This document shows positions 15,130 to 23,923 of a stretch of DNA of 30,606 bases, piece by piece. Both the position numbers and the translations under genes were made by a program. The notes below the pieces were generated by a model, which was not told the DNA's origin, searched no databases, and saw only the letters and a list, made by a program, of their open reading frames with translations. Each line of letters begins with the position of its first letter. Position 1 is the stretch's first letter. The DNA is from Bacillota bacterium (GTDB lineage Bacteria > Bacillota > Clostridia > Lachnospirales > Lachnospiraceae): assembly GCA_023420935.1 (NCBI GenBank), contig JAEZUR010000008.1, positions 1 through 30,606 of the forward strand. The letters are read 5' to 3'.

Positions 15130-16644
15130 TTATTGATTCCTTTTCAGATATTTATCTAATCTCTTTGATGTTTCTATCATATCCTCAAGAAGTTCTTTTG
15201 CATTTTCTGCATCTTGACGGTTCTTCTCACTAATTGCTGTAGCTTCCTGTGAGCTTGCGGTAACTTCTTCTGTGGTTGCAGATAATTGACTAATATTATC
15301 AACGATACGATTGTTGGCATCTGCTAATTCTGCTAACATCTTATCAATCTCTCCAATATCATCTGTTAATATATTTACATCATTATGTATCTTTTCAAAA
15401 CTTTGTGATGCAGTCGTAATTAACTTTCCTTGATAATCTGCTGCAGATATAGAATCTACTATCGTCTGAGAAGCTTCTTCCGCCTGTACATTTAATTCTT
15501 CAATAATCTTAGCAATATTCTCTGTTGATTTTCTAGTTTGTTCTGCCAACTCTCTAATCTGATCTGCAACAACTGCAAATCCTTTCCCTGCTTCTCCTGC
15601 CCTAGCACTTTCAATGGATGCATTCAAAGCTAATAGATTCGTTTTACTAGAAATGCTAAAGATAATGCTTGCAATATCATGTACTTCTTTTGTCTTCTCT
15701 TGAAGCTTATCCATAGATTCCACAACATTAGAATTCGTTGTTGCTATATTTTCTGATTGAGATTTCAGATCATTCATAATATTTAGACTTTCTTTGATTG
15801 ATACGGTTGATTCATTGGCAATCTGAACTATCTTATCAGAACGTTCTACGGTATTATTGATTGCTTGCTGTATTGACTGTGTCATAATCGTCTGTTCTTG
15901 AATATTTTCCGCTGTAACCTGAGTACTTGATGATATTTCGCTGACTGCAGCGTTCACGATTCCAGTTGATTCTCCTAATTCATGTACAATCTGATTACTT
16001 TTCGCAGCACCCTCTTGTACAGATTCTGCAATTGCCAAAACATCGTCCATAATGGATACCTGAATCTTCTGTTCATCCATAACAGAATGAAGTGCATCGT
16101 GGTTAAATCGATATCCTATCTCTGTACATTTATAAGTAGTAAAGAACATTAACATGATAATAAGTAATTCTGCATATTTCTCATTTAGGTTACCACTGTT
16201 ATTGTTAACAAGAATAATCACATAAGCTACATTTACTATAGCACCCCATGCTGCGTAGATGGCAGCTTGTTTGTGTCTAAAATATAAAACAGCACCTGTT
16301 AATACAGCAACCGCTGTAAATTGAATATAGTCTTTCTGTGCCAACAAAAGCATTCCAGTATATATTATCATAAATCCAATAATACACATATCTCCAAGCT
16401 TTTCACTTGCTTTATTCCTAAGGAATGTAAACCAATTCAGAATGATAGCGACAGCACAACCTATCATTAGTGGTAAAGCAATTAATCCGCTCAACGTTTG
16501 ATTTATATAACCTCCTAATGTGAAACTAATAAACAAACAATAAAACGTAGTAGTTCCAATCATTAAGGGACGGTTAGCAGCTCTAAATCTTACTGCTTTG
16601 TCCTTATATTTTCTATCCTTCGTTTTCAGATGTCCTAAATCCAT
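15130..16644 (-). CDS. Methyl-accepting chemotaxis protein with membrane-embedded sensor region
   Basis: A 504-residue chemoreceptor. The N-terminal part (about residues 20-175) has about six membrane helices with short loops and no large extracellular ligand-binding domain; no HAMP linker is evident. The remainder is the coiled-coil signalling domain, with the conserved hairpin tip, ISSKTNLLALNASIESARAG, then EAGKGFAVVADQIRELAEQT, which contacts CheA/CheW. Flanking QE/EE-rich helices hold the methylation sites. Start: GGAGGAG is seven bases before the ATG at 16644; the longer frame from 16710 has no site. It probably senses a membrane or cytoplasmic cue (energy state or a membrane-permeant ligand). 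It is convergent with luxS and divergent from the small gene at 16819. Confidence 0.92.
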   Translation of the reverse strand: MDLGHLKTKDRKYKDKAVRFRAANRPLMIGTTTFYCLFISFTLGGYINQTLSGLIALPLMIGCAVAIILNWFTFLRNKASEKLGDMCIIGFMIIYTGMLLLAQKDYIQFTAVAVLTGAVLYFRHKQAAIYAAWGAIVNVAYVIILVNNNSGNLNEKYAELLIIMLMFFTTYKCTEIGYRFNHDALHSVMDEQKIQVSIMDDVLAIAESVQEGAAKSNQIVHELGESTGIVNAAVSEISSSTQVTAENIQEQTIMTQSIQQAINNTVERSDKIVQIANESTVSIKESLNIMNDLKSQSENIATTNSNVVESMDKLQEKTKEVHDIASIIFSISSKTNLLALNASIESARAGEAGKGFAVVADQIRELAEQTRKSTENIAKIIEELNVQAEEASQTIVDSISAADYQGKLITTASQSFEKIHNDVNILTDDIGEIDKMLAELADANNRIVDNISQLSATTEEVTASSQEATAISEKNRQDAENAKELLEDMIETSKRLDKYLKRNQ

Positions 16645-16818
16645 ATAAGTACTCCTCCATTTCATTTTCTCATTTGTCCCATTTGTCAATGAATTTGCAC
16701 AAACCCACATCTATAATATTACCTCTAATATTTCTTTTTTTCAATCCTTTATAGTTATTTTTGTCATTATTTACTCTTATATAGAATATGAATATAACAA
16801 AACAATCGGAGCGATTAT

Positions 16819-17277
16819 ATGCCAGAATTTAATTTTTCTAACGGTTCTACTAATATAGAAATTCTTAAGGCAGCACTTCCATACGTAAATCATAGAGCCA
16901 GAAAACCAATGCAATTCATAATACAGGCAGAGGAATTAACATCCTCATTACGCAATATTGATAATGAATCATCTGTATCTGCCTTTGACCTTAAGGAAGA
17001 CTCTGTAGATATTGAGTCCATGCTGTTGCATATCAAGGACTTATGTGCAACAACCGATCAAGAACGTATTGATATGATACTTAATTTTATCAAAACACAA
17101 AAATTATATCAATCCTACCGTATGTTTATGGCAAGTCATCCTCATAACAGTAAAGTAAGTGGATTTGGTTTAGGAAGTAATAATACCATGCTTGAATTTT
17201 TAATGTCTCAAATGACCCCTGACCAAAAATCAACGTTTGATACGTTAAGTATGATGATGAGTGCAATGCAACAATAA
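16819..17277 (+). CDS. Conserved hypothetical protein, Met-rich helical C-terminus
   Basis: A 152-residue soluble, mostly helical protein that I cannot assign. The N-terminal segment IEILKAALPYVNHRARKPMQ (residues 14-33) resembles short proteins of unknown role in clostridia; the C-terminus is Met-rich (SQMTPDQKSTFDTLSMMMSAM). The end motif MTPDQK has a counterpart, MSPDEK, in the next gene, each followed by a Met-rich helix, so the two may interact or share an origin. GGAG lies seven bases before the ATG. The next gene begins 25 bases on, and both are followed by a strong terminator, so they form a two-gene operon. No signal peptide or membrane segment is seen. Confidence 0.8.
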   Translation: MPEFNFSNGSTNIEILKAALPYVNHRARKPMQFIIQAEELTSSLRNIDNESSVSAFDLKEDSVDIESMLLHIKDLCATTDQERIDMILNFIKTQKLYQSYRMFMASHPHNSKVSGFGLGSNNTMLEFLMSQMTPDQKSTFDTLSMMMSAMQQ

Positions 17278-17302
17278 ATAAAGGAGTAAAGGCGGTATAA
17301 AA

Positions 17303-17587
17303 ATGAAAGATATGTCATGGTTAAATGATCCAAGAATACTTGGTATGGATCCAATAAAAATGCAAATTATATTGGAGTTAGTGGCAGATGCCAAGGGAAA
17401 ATCCCTTCAGCAGTCACTTCCTCTACTAATGAAGGCAAATAATAAGCTTAAGGAAAAAAATATGGTTTTCAGTCAAGATGAATCTGCTTTAATTATGGAA
17501 TTGCTAACGAAGGATATGTCCCCTGATGAAAAAGCAAGAGTAGAATCAATGAAACAAATGATAATGAAAATGAAACCAAGCCACTAA
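17303..17587 (+). CDS. Conserved hypothetical protein, partner of the preceding gene
   Basis: A 94-residue soluble helical protein of unknown function. The start, WLNDPRILGMDPIKMQIILE, leads into a helix-rich region; the end carries MSPDEKARVESMKQMIMKM, similar in layout to the MTPDQK plus Met-rich end of the preceding protein. AAAGGAG and GGCGG sites precede the ATG. No catalytic motif, cysteine or membrane segment is present. The gene is directly followed by the terminator at 17635. Confidence 0.8.
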   Translation: MKDMSWLNDPRILGMDPIKMQIILELVADAKGKSLQQSLPLLMKANNKLKEKNMVFSQDESALIMELLTKDMSPDEKARVESMKQMIMKMKPSH

Positions 17588-17589
17588 TT

Positions 17590-17631
17590 CATGACAATAG
17601 AAAGCACGCTCCGTGAACTTACTATGTCATG
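17590..17631. repeat. Inverted repeat after the small gene pair
   Basis: CATGACA (17590-17596) pairs with TGTCATG (17625-17631), enclosing a second small hairpin CACG-CTC-CGTG (17605-17615). It lies just before the main terminator and may be a folded 3' end. Confidence 0.45.
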
Positions 17632-17634
17632 ATT

Positions 17635-17681
17635 AAAGGTGCTGTAATCCCCAGTCTAAGCAGGACATTACAGCACCTTTT
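17635..17681. terminator. Terminator between the small gene pair and leuS
   Basis: A 14-base perfect stem, AAAGGTGCTGTAAT / ATTACAGCACCTTT, with an 18-base loop and TTTT on the plus strand. On the minus strand only TTTAAT follows, so it acts mainly for the plus-strand pair but may also end leuS, which stops at 17691. Confidence 0.9.
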
Positions 17682-17690
17682 CAATATTTC

Positions 17691-20102
17691 TTATTTCACT
17701 ACAATATTTACAATTTTACCTGGTACATAGATTTCTTTCACGATTGTACCCGTCATTTTATCTGCAATAGCTGCTTTCGCAAGTGATATTACAGTATCCT
17801 TGTCTGCATCTGCTGCAACTGAAACAGTACCTTTCGTTTTACCATTAATCTGTACGGCAAGTTCGATCTCGTCGTCTTTCATCATGTCTTCATCATGTTC
17901 TGGCCATGTAGTTTCAAACACAGATCCACTACCACCAAGTTGTTGCCATAATTCTTCTCCTAAATGTGGTACAAATGGAGCTAATAATGTAACTGCAGTT
18001 CGAAGGGTTTCTAGATCAACTCCTCCTTCTTTCTTGGCAATATCAATAAATTTATTGTTGTATTCCATAAATCCACTAACTACTGTATTTAAGCTGAAGT
18101 TTTCTAAACGACCAGTAATATCGTAGATCATCTTATGGCGAGTTTTAATCATCTCTTTAGTTTCTTCTACATTCTTCTCCTTGCTATCCATAACAAGATT
18201 CCAGAAACGGTTTAAGAAACGATAAACACCATCAATACCTCGTTCATCCCATTCAGAATCTAATTCTGGTGGTCCAACAAATAATTCATATAAACGTAAT
18301 GCATCACAACCATAATCTCTTACTAAGTCATCTGGTGAAACTACATTACCTTTGGATTTACTCATTTTAATACCATTTTTACCATTAATCATACCTTGAT
18401 TAAATAAACGAGTAAATGGCTCATCAAAGTCTACCACTCCAATATCATGTAAGAACTTAGTATAGAAACGAGAATATAATAAGTGAAGAACTGCATGTTC
18501 TACACCACCAATATACATATCTACTGGAAGCAATTTTTCTGCTTTTTCTTTGGATACTAACTCTTCCGTATTATGACTATCCACATATCTTAGGAAATAC
18601 CAAGAGGATCCTGCCCACTGAGGCATGGTATTGGTCTCGCGTTTTGCTGGTTTCCCACATACTGGACAAGTAGTATTCACCCATTCATGTATATCCGCAA
18701 GTGGCGATTCTCCTGTACCAGTTGGCTGATAGCTCTCTACTTCTGGTAACAATAATGGAAGTTGATCTTCAGGAACTGGAACAGCGCCACAATCATCACA
18801 GTGTATAATTGGAATTGGTTCACCCCAATATCTTTGTCTTGAGAATACCCAATCACGCAATTTATAGTTTGTAGTCTTTTTACCGATTCCTCTTGACTCT
18901 AAAATTCCTGGTACATCGCGTTTCGCATCAGATGAATTCATTCCACTAAATTCTCCAGAATTAATCATAATGCCAGGTTCTGTATATGCTTCTGTTAAAC
19001 TAGCATTTTCTTTTCCATCCTTGGATATAACCTGAATAATTGGTATATTAAACTTGGTTGCAAAATCAAAGTCCCTATCATCATGAGCTGGTACACACAT
19101 AATTGCACCTGTACCATAATCTGCTAATACATAATCTGATAACCAGATTGGAACCAATTCGTTATTAATAGGATTCACTGCATAACTTCCTGTAAATACA
19201 CCTGTTTTTTCTTTATCTTGTAAACGGTCTACAGAAGATCTCATAGATGCTTTGAAGATATAATCTTCCACTTCTGCCTTCTTGTCTTCCGTTGCAAGTT
19301 CTAAAGCCATTGCGTGTTCTGGAGCAAGTACCATAAAAGTAGCACCATATAACGTATCAGGTCTTGTTGTATATACTTTAATCGTCTGATTTGAATCTTT
19401 TACTTCAAAATCAATCTCTGCACCATAGCTCTTGCCGATCCAATCAGATTGCATTTTCTTTACTTTATCTGGCCACTCAAGTTTATCTAGATCTTCAAGT
19501 AAACGATCAGCATATTCTGTAATCTTAAGCATCCATTGTCTTAAGTTTTTCTTTGTAACTGACTCACCACAACGTTCACAGCAACCATTTACAACTTCTT
19601 CATTTGCTAAACCTGTTTTACAGGATGGACACCAGTTAATTGGCATCTGTTTCTCATATGCAAGACCTGCTTTAAACATTTTAACGAAAATCCACTGTGT
19701 CCATTTATAGAATTCAGGATCCGTTGTATTCACTTCCATATCCCAATCATAAATTGCTGCAATCTCATTAATCTGTTTCTTAATATTAGCAACATTCTCT
19801 GCAGTAGACTTCTTAGGGTGCACACCCATTTTAATCGCATAATTTTCTGCTGGAAGACCAAATGCATCCCATCCCATTGGATGAATAATATAGTATCCTT
19901 TCAGCATTTTATAACGGCTCCAAACATCACTGATTACATAACCTCTCCAGTGACCTACATGAAGTCCACTACCTTATGGATATTGAAACATATCTAAACA
20001 ATAATATTTTGGTTTCTTTCCATCATTTATGTTAACCGGATTCTTCTCCCAGTTACCACGCCATTTTTTCTCAATCTCCTTATGATTATAAGGTGCTGCC
20101 AT
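17691..20102 (-). pseudogene. leuS: Leucyl-tRNA synthetase, interrupted by an in-frame TAA at codon 43
   Basis: Class I synthetase that charges tRNA-Leu; the whole frame from the ATG at 20102 is 803 codons, the bacterial length. After the stop the reading frame is fully intact: HIGH-type motif HVGH (residues 48-51), Cys-rich insertion, CP1 editing domain, KMSKS at 579-583 and the C-terminal anticodon region. The break is the TAA at 19974-19976, codon 43. In the family this motif is FPYPSG; here it reads FQYP-stop-G. Both changes are single C-to-A (CCA to CAA at codon 40, TCA to TAA at codon 43). The open frame downstream begins at Met66 (19907) and would lack HVGH, so it cannot be active. leuS is essential, so a sequence error, a second leuS copy, or readthrough must apply. 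A good promoter and T-box precede it, and GGAGG sits before the ATG. Confidence 0.85.
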
Positions 20103-20116
20103 GTTTCATTCCTCCT

Positions 20117-20166
20117 ATAAAATAAAATAGCCTTTCGTCTCTACGATGATTAAGAGACGAAAGGCT
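20117..20166 (-). terminator. Regulatory terminator of the leuS T-box
   Basis: A perfect 13-base stem AGCCTTTCGTCTC / GAGACGAAAGGCT (20129-20141 with 20154-20166), 12-base loop, then a T-rich tail TATTTTATTTTA on the minus strand, 15 bases before the leuS start. Confidence 0.93.
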
Positions 20167-20392
20167 TAAATTCCGCGGTACCACTCTAATTCGCATGAAT
20201 GAATATTCATACGCACTTATATTATCTATAACGGGATATCCCGCCCCAATCTATTCGTCATAACGGTTCAACTAGGGAGCTCTAAGGCGAGTTGGGAGAT
20301 TATCGCTACTGCCTTTCATCAACCGGCAGCTTTCTGTAAACGCATGGTCTCTTAATACTCCTTATCATTGCTGATATCTTATCAATTTACTG
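20117..20392 (-). promoter_or_regulatory. T-box leader of leuS (uncharged tRNA-Leu sensor)
   Basis: The conserved T-box, AGTGGTACCGCGG, is on the minus strand at 20185-20173, directly before a terminator hairpin with which it competes through the antiterminator. Upstream lie stem I elements, including the distal pair CTGCC/GGCAG and an AGCGATA segment, and a stem with GGGATATCCC. In T-box RNAs, uncharged tRNA pairs by anticodon with a specifier codon and by its CCA end with the T-box, which prevents termination. A Leu specifier is expected; CUC triplets occur in the likely loop (ATCTCCCAACTCG), but I cannot decide which is used. Confidence 0.92.
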
Positions 20393-20398
20393 AATCTA

Positions 20399-20427
20399 AT
20401 TCTATACATGTTCAGAATTTTTGTCAA
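20399..20427 (-). promoter_or_regulatory. Sigma-A promoter of the leuS T-box transcript
   Basis: Minus strand: perfect TTGACA (20427-20422), 17-base spacer, TAGAAT (20404-20399). The start would be near 20392, which gives the leader its expected length of about 290 bases. Confidence 0.85.
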
Positions 20428-20457
20428 GCAGAATTTCGACCCTATCTAACAACCAAC

Positions 20458-22068
20458 TTAAGCGATAGGAGTCGTCGTTGGCGAAGGACTCGGTGCAACT
20501 GTTGCCTTCTCTAACGTATAGGTAACAGTTATCTCTTCTTTATGTCCTGCTTGATCCATTACAGTGAATGTTACTTTGTATTGATCATTTACCTTTTCAG
20601 ATATAGTCACTGTCATTTGGGACGTAATATCTGTGGTTCCATTATAAGCTTTTATACCTTGTTGAGACACAAAGTATGCATCCACTATTATATCTACTGG
20701 AATTGTTAAATCTTTGGCACCTTCAATCTTCAAGAAATCCGTAATTGTATAGATTGCCTCTTCCACAATCACATTGCCAACCTCATCTGAAGCTGTATAT
20801 GTGATGGTAAAAGTATTGTCTTTATTATCTGTAATACTAACTTTTATATTCTTCTGTGTTAACTGTGAATAATTATCTGTTACAGTAACTCCATTCAATG
20901 CAAATGCATTATCTAATGTAGTATCCCAAGCAATTTCTTTATCTGTAATACCACTTAATACTGGAGCCTCCGAATCAACGGTTACCTTCGCTTTTGCTGT
21001 AACAGATTTACCATTTGGACCTGTTACACTATATTCAACCAGATAGAGTGATTCGCTCTTCTTCGTTATCTTCGCTGTAATATTCTTCTTAGCAATTGCA
21101 ACTCCACCTTGTTTAGCACTTACATTTTTCATAACAAAATCATGATCAATTGTTACGCCACCTTTGACTAGTAAGTCTTTTACTCCAACTAAGGTTGGTG
21201 CTGAGGTATCTTCTTTCACAATAATTGTAACGGTTTTGGAAGCGGTACGTTTCATCTCATCTGTTACTTTATATGTAACTGTGTATTTTCCTGGTACTTG
21301 GGAGTTAACACTCTTCACTTTCTTTCCATTGTATTCCACAACAGTTTTAATATTTTTTGTTATACTGTAACCTGTTGTATTTTTCGCAGTCACATTCTTC
21401 TTTAAATTCACTGCTACACCATATTCAATTGTCTGGTTGGTTGCCCCTTTAATAGATGGTTTCTTTTTATTATATGGATTCTCACGATAACTAATATCCG
21501 TAGGATCCCAACCTTTTGTGTTTGGAACCTTAATTGCTTCCGGCTTTCCTAAAGGGCCTGGATCAGCTGAACTGTAGATCTTTACTGTTGTACCAACAGC
21601 ACAATTGTCGTAAATCCATTTAGCATCTGCCACGGATAATCTGACACAACCATGGGATGCAGTTGTTCCAAGTTTATTATACTGTACCCCTGATAAAGTA
21701 GAGGGATCTTTTTCATAGTACCAAACAGAGTGGAATAAAACTCCTTTATTAATTCTTGTACAATACTGCCCCCAAACATCGCCCATTAAAACATGCCAAC
21801 GAATTTTCTGTGGTGTACGAAATGTTCCGGAAGGTGTATCATACCCGGTAGAACATGTCATCGCTTTCACTGGAACAGTATACTTACCATTATCATCTTT
21901 TTTATAGATGGTGACACAATTTTGCTGTTTATTCACTTTAATTAAATAAGGGTAAGAAGTGGCAGCTTTTGATTGCATACCATTAACTATAATAAATCCA
22001 ATTACAAACACCGCGACCATAATCATTGTTTTGCTTAGTGATTTTGGTCGTTTTAATAATTTGCTCAT
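20458..22068 (-). CDS. L,D-transpeptidase (YkuD) with bacterial Ig-like repeats
   Basis: A 536-residue exported cell-wall enzyme. Residues about 12-36 form a signal peptide or membrane anchor (MVAVFVIGFIIVNGM, then AAT). Residues about 40-165 are the YkuD catalytic domain: VNKQQNCVTIY near the start and the active-site motif SHGCVRLSVADAKWIYDN with the catalytic Cys and His. Such enzymes make 3-3 cross-links in peptidoglycan or attach proteins to it. From about 200 on there are about four Ig-like, DUF5011-type beta repeats of 75-80 residues (each with VTYKVTD-, VTVDSEAPV- or TYTASDEVGN-like segments), ending in a Pro/Thr/Ser tail. Start: AAGGAG is seven bases before the ATG at 22068; the TTG two codons earlier is too close to it. 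It is monocistronic. Confidence 0.93.
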   Translation of the reverse strand: MSKLLKRPKSLSKTMIMVAVFVIGFIIVNGMQSKAATSYPYLIKVNKQQNCVTIYKKDDNGKYTVPVKAMTCSTGYDTPSGTFRTPQKIRWHVLMGDVWGQYCTRINKGVLFHSVWYYEKDPSTLSGVQYNKLGTTASHGCVRLSVADAKWIYDNCAVGTTVKIYSSADPGPLGKPEAIKVPNTKGWDPTDISYRENPYNKKKPSIKGATNQTIEYGVAVNLKKNVTAKNTTGYSITKNIKTVVEYNGKKVKSVNSQVPGKYTVTYKVTDEMKRTASKTVTIIVKEDTSAPTLVGVKDLLVKGGVTIDHDFVMKNVSAKQGGVAIAKKNITAKITKKSESLYLVEYSVTGPNGKSVTAKAKVTVDSEAPVLSGITDKEIAWDTTLDNAFALNGVTVTDNYSQLTQKNIKVSITDNKDNTFTITYTASDEVGNVIVEEAIYTITDFLKIEGAKDLTIPVDIIVDAYFVSQQGIKAYNGTTDITSQMTVTISEKVNDQYKVTFTVMDQAGHKEEITVTYTLEKATVAPSPSPTTTPIA

Positions 22069-22159
22069 CTTCAATCTCCTTGCCTATCTTAGTAGCAATA
22101 CGGAACATTTTTCCATATGGCATTATTTTATAATAACAATATGTTATTTATGTGTCATT

Positions 22160-23923
22160 TCATGTTTTCTCACTTGTGTCGGCAAATTGACTCTGAAATA
22201 AGTTATAATAGAATCCTTTTTCATTCAACAGCTGATTATGGCTTCCCTGTTCTATGATATTCCCATCTTTAAGTACCAAAATGGTGTCTGCCTCTTTTAT
22301 GGTCGAAAGTCTATGGGCAATAACAAAACTTGTCCTTCCCTGCATCATGGTCTTCAACGCCTGTTGTATTTTAAGCTCTGTTCTTGTATCAATGCTACTG
22401 GTTGCCTCATCTAGAATCAACATAGGGGGATTCATCAGAATTACTCTTGCAATCGTAAGTAACTGCCTCTGACCTTGGGACAGATTCCCGCCATCTTCCT
22501 CAAGTATTGTATCATAACCATGCTTCATACGTCGGATAAATCCATCCGCATTTGCCTCTCTTGAGGCACGTGTAATTGCCTCTCTTGTAGCATTTGGTTT
22601 ACCATAAGCTATATTTTCTGCAATGGTTCCTGCAAACAGCCAACTCTCCTGTAACACCATACCAATATTTCTTCGTAAACTCTTTTTTGACACTTGATAA
22701 ATATTGTCTCCATCAACCATTATATGTCCAACATTCACATCGTAGAACCTCATAAGTAAATTAACTAAAGTAGTTTTTCCTGAACCCGTAGGCCCTACAA
22801 TGGCAATGGTGTCACCAGGGCTAACGGTAAGATGGAAGTTTTTTATAAGTGGAATCTCTGATTTATAAGAAAAATCTACTTCTTCAAATCGAACTTCCCC
22901 TCTTAAGCCTATTAACTCCTTACAATCTTTCGTTTCTTCAGGTTCCGATTGCTCATCCAAGAAAACAAATATTCTATCCGCCGATGCCATAGCTGCTTGA
23001 ATCTGTGTGGTTAAAGAAGTAACCTCATTGATTGGTTTGGCAAATTGATTGGAATACGTAATAAAACTTGCTATTTTACCAACTGTGAAGTTACCTCTTA
23101 TAGTCAACCAAGCACCTAACACAGTAACTGCCACATAAGCTATATTATTAACTAATCGGGTGGTAGGGTTGGGTAAAGAAGAATACCATTGAGCCTTTTG
23201 TCCACAGTCATATAACCGTTGATTTATTTCTTGAAATTGTTGGAAGGAATGTTTCTCATATCCAAATGCTTTTACAATCTTTTGGTTACCAATTAATTCT
23301 TCTACATAACCGTTAAGTTCTCCTACCGTTTTGGATTGCTCTGCGAACATTTTTTTAGAATGTTTGGCAATAAAGGAAGCCAGCAAAAAACAAAATGGTG
23401 TAATGATAATGACAGCTAACGTTATAAATGGGCTGATGCTAAGCATGAACACAAAGCAACCTGTTATGATAACAATCGCTGACATAATCTGGGTTACACC
23501 TTGAAAAAGCCCTTCCGATACCGCATCTAAATCATTGGTCATACGGCTAATTACATCTCCGTGAGGTGTATTGTCAAAGTAACGTATTGGTAAGGTATTT
23601 AATTTATGAAATGCATCTTTTCGTAAGTCATGAATGGTACGATTCGCCGCAATATTACTAAAAATGCTCATAAGCCATTGAAATAGGCTACTAAGCATAT
23701 AAAGGATTAGTAATGTAATAATCAAATTAATTAAAACAGGAAAGTCTACTTTACCTGCTGAACGCATTGAATCAATTGCTTTCCCAGTTAATAAAGGTGC
23801 AAAAATCAATAATAGATTTCCAAAAATAGAACAGAAAAATACGAAGAATAAATAGACTTTATACTTCTTACCATACTTCCACATTCTTTTGAGTGTTGTT
23901 TTCCTATTCTTAACCTGGCTCAT
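22160..23923 (-). CDS. Heterodimeric ABC exporter, subunit with the canonical catalytic Glu
   Basis: A 587-residue half-transporter: six membrane helices (about 1-310) fused to a nucleotide-binding domain. Walker A is GPTGSGKTT, signature LSQGQ (non-canonical, Gln for Gly), Walker B ILDEATSSID with the catalytic Glu, and the switch His in VIAHRLST. It pairs with the product of the upstream gene, which has the opposite set, as in TM287/288 or BmrCD-type multidrug or lipid exporters, giving one active and one degenerate ATP site. The start is the ATG at 23923, which overlaps the upstream stop (ATGA) and has GAGGTGA before it; a longer frame to 23956 lies inside the upstream gene. No regulator gene is adjacent. 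The substrate is unknown. Confidence 0.94.
   Translation of the reverse strand: MSQVKNRKTTLKRMWKYGKKYKVYLFFVFFCSIFGNLLLIFAPLLTGKAIDSMRSAGKVDFPVLINLIITLLILYMLSSLFQWLMSIFSNIAANRTIHDLRKDAFHKLNTLPIRYFDNTPHGDVISRMTNDLDAVSEGLFQGVTQIMSAIVIITGCFVFMLSISPFITLAVIIITPFCFLLASFIAKHSKKMFAEQSKTVGELNGYVEELIGNQKIVKAFGYEKHSFQQFQEINQRLYDCGQKAQWYSSLPNPTTRLVNNIAYVAVTVLGAWLTIRGNFTVGKIASFITYSNQFAKPINEVTSLTTQIQAAMASADRIFVFLDEQSEPEETKDCKELIGLRGEVRFEEVDFSYKSEIPLIKNFHLTVSPGDTIAIVGPTGSGKTTLVNLLMRFYDVNVGHIMVDGDNIYQVSKKSLRRNIGMVLQESWLFAGTIAENIAYGKPNATREAITRASREANADGFIRRMKHGYDTILEEDGGNLSQGQRQLLTIARVILMNPPMLILDEATSSIDTRTELKIQQALKTMMQGRTSFVIAHRLSTIKEADTILVLKDGNIIEQGSHNQLLNEKGFYYNLFQSQFADTSEKT

Noticed and set aside
17691..19907. 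A shorter leuS starting at 19907
   Set aside because: It would lack the FPYPSG and HVGH motifs needed for ATP binding, and no ribosome site precedes that ATG. The sequence upstream to 20102 clearly encodes the missing N-terminus.
22133..22147. Small palindrome ATAACA-ATA-TGTTAT upstream of the L,D-transpeptidase
   Set aside because: Short and AT-rich; such palindromes are expected by chance in this base composition.
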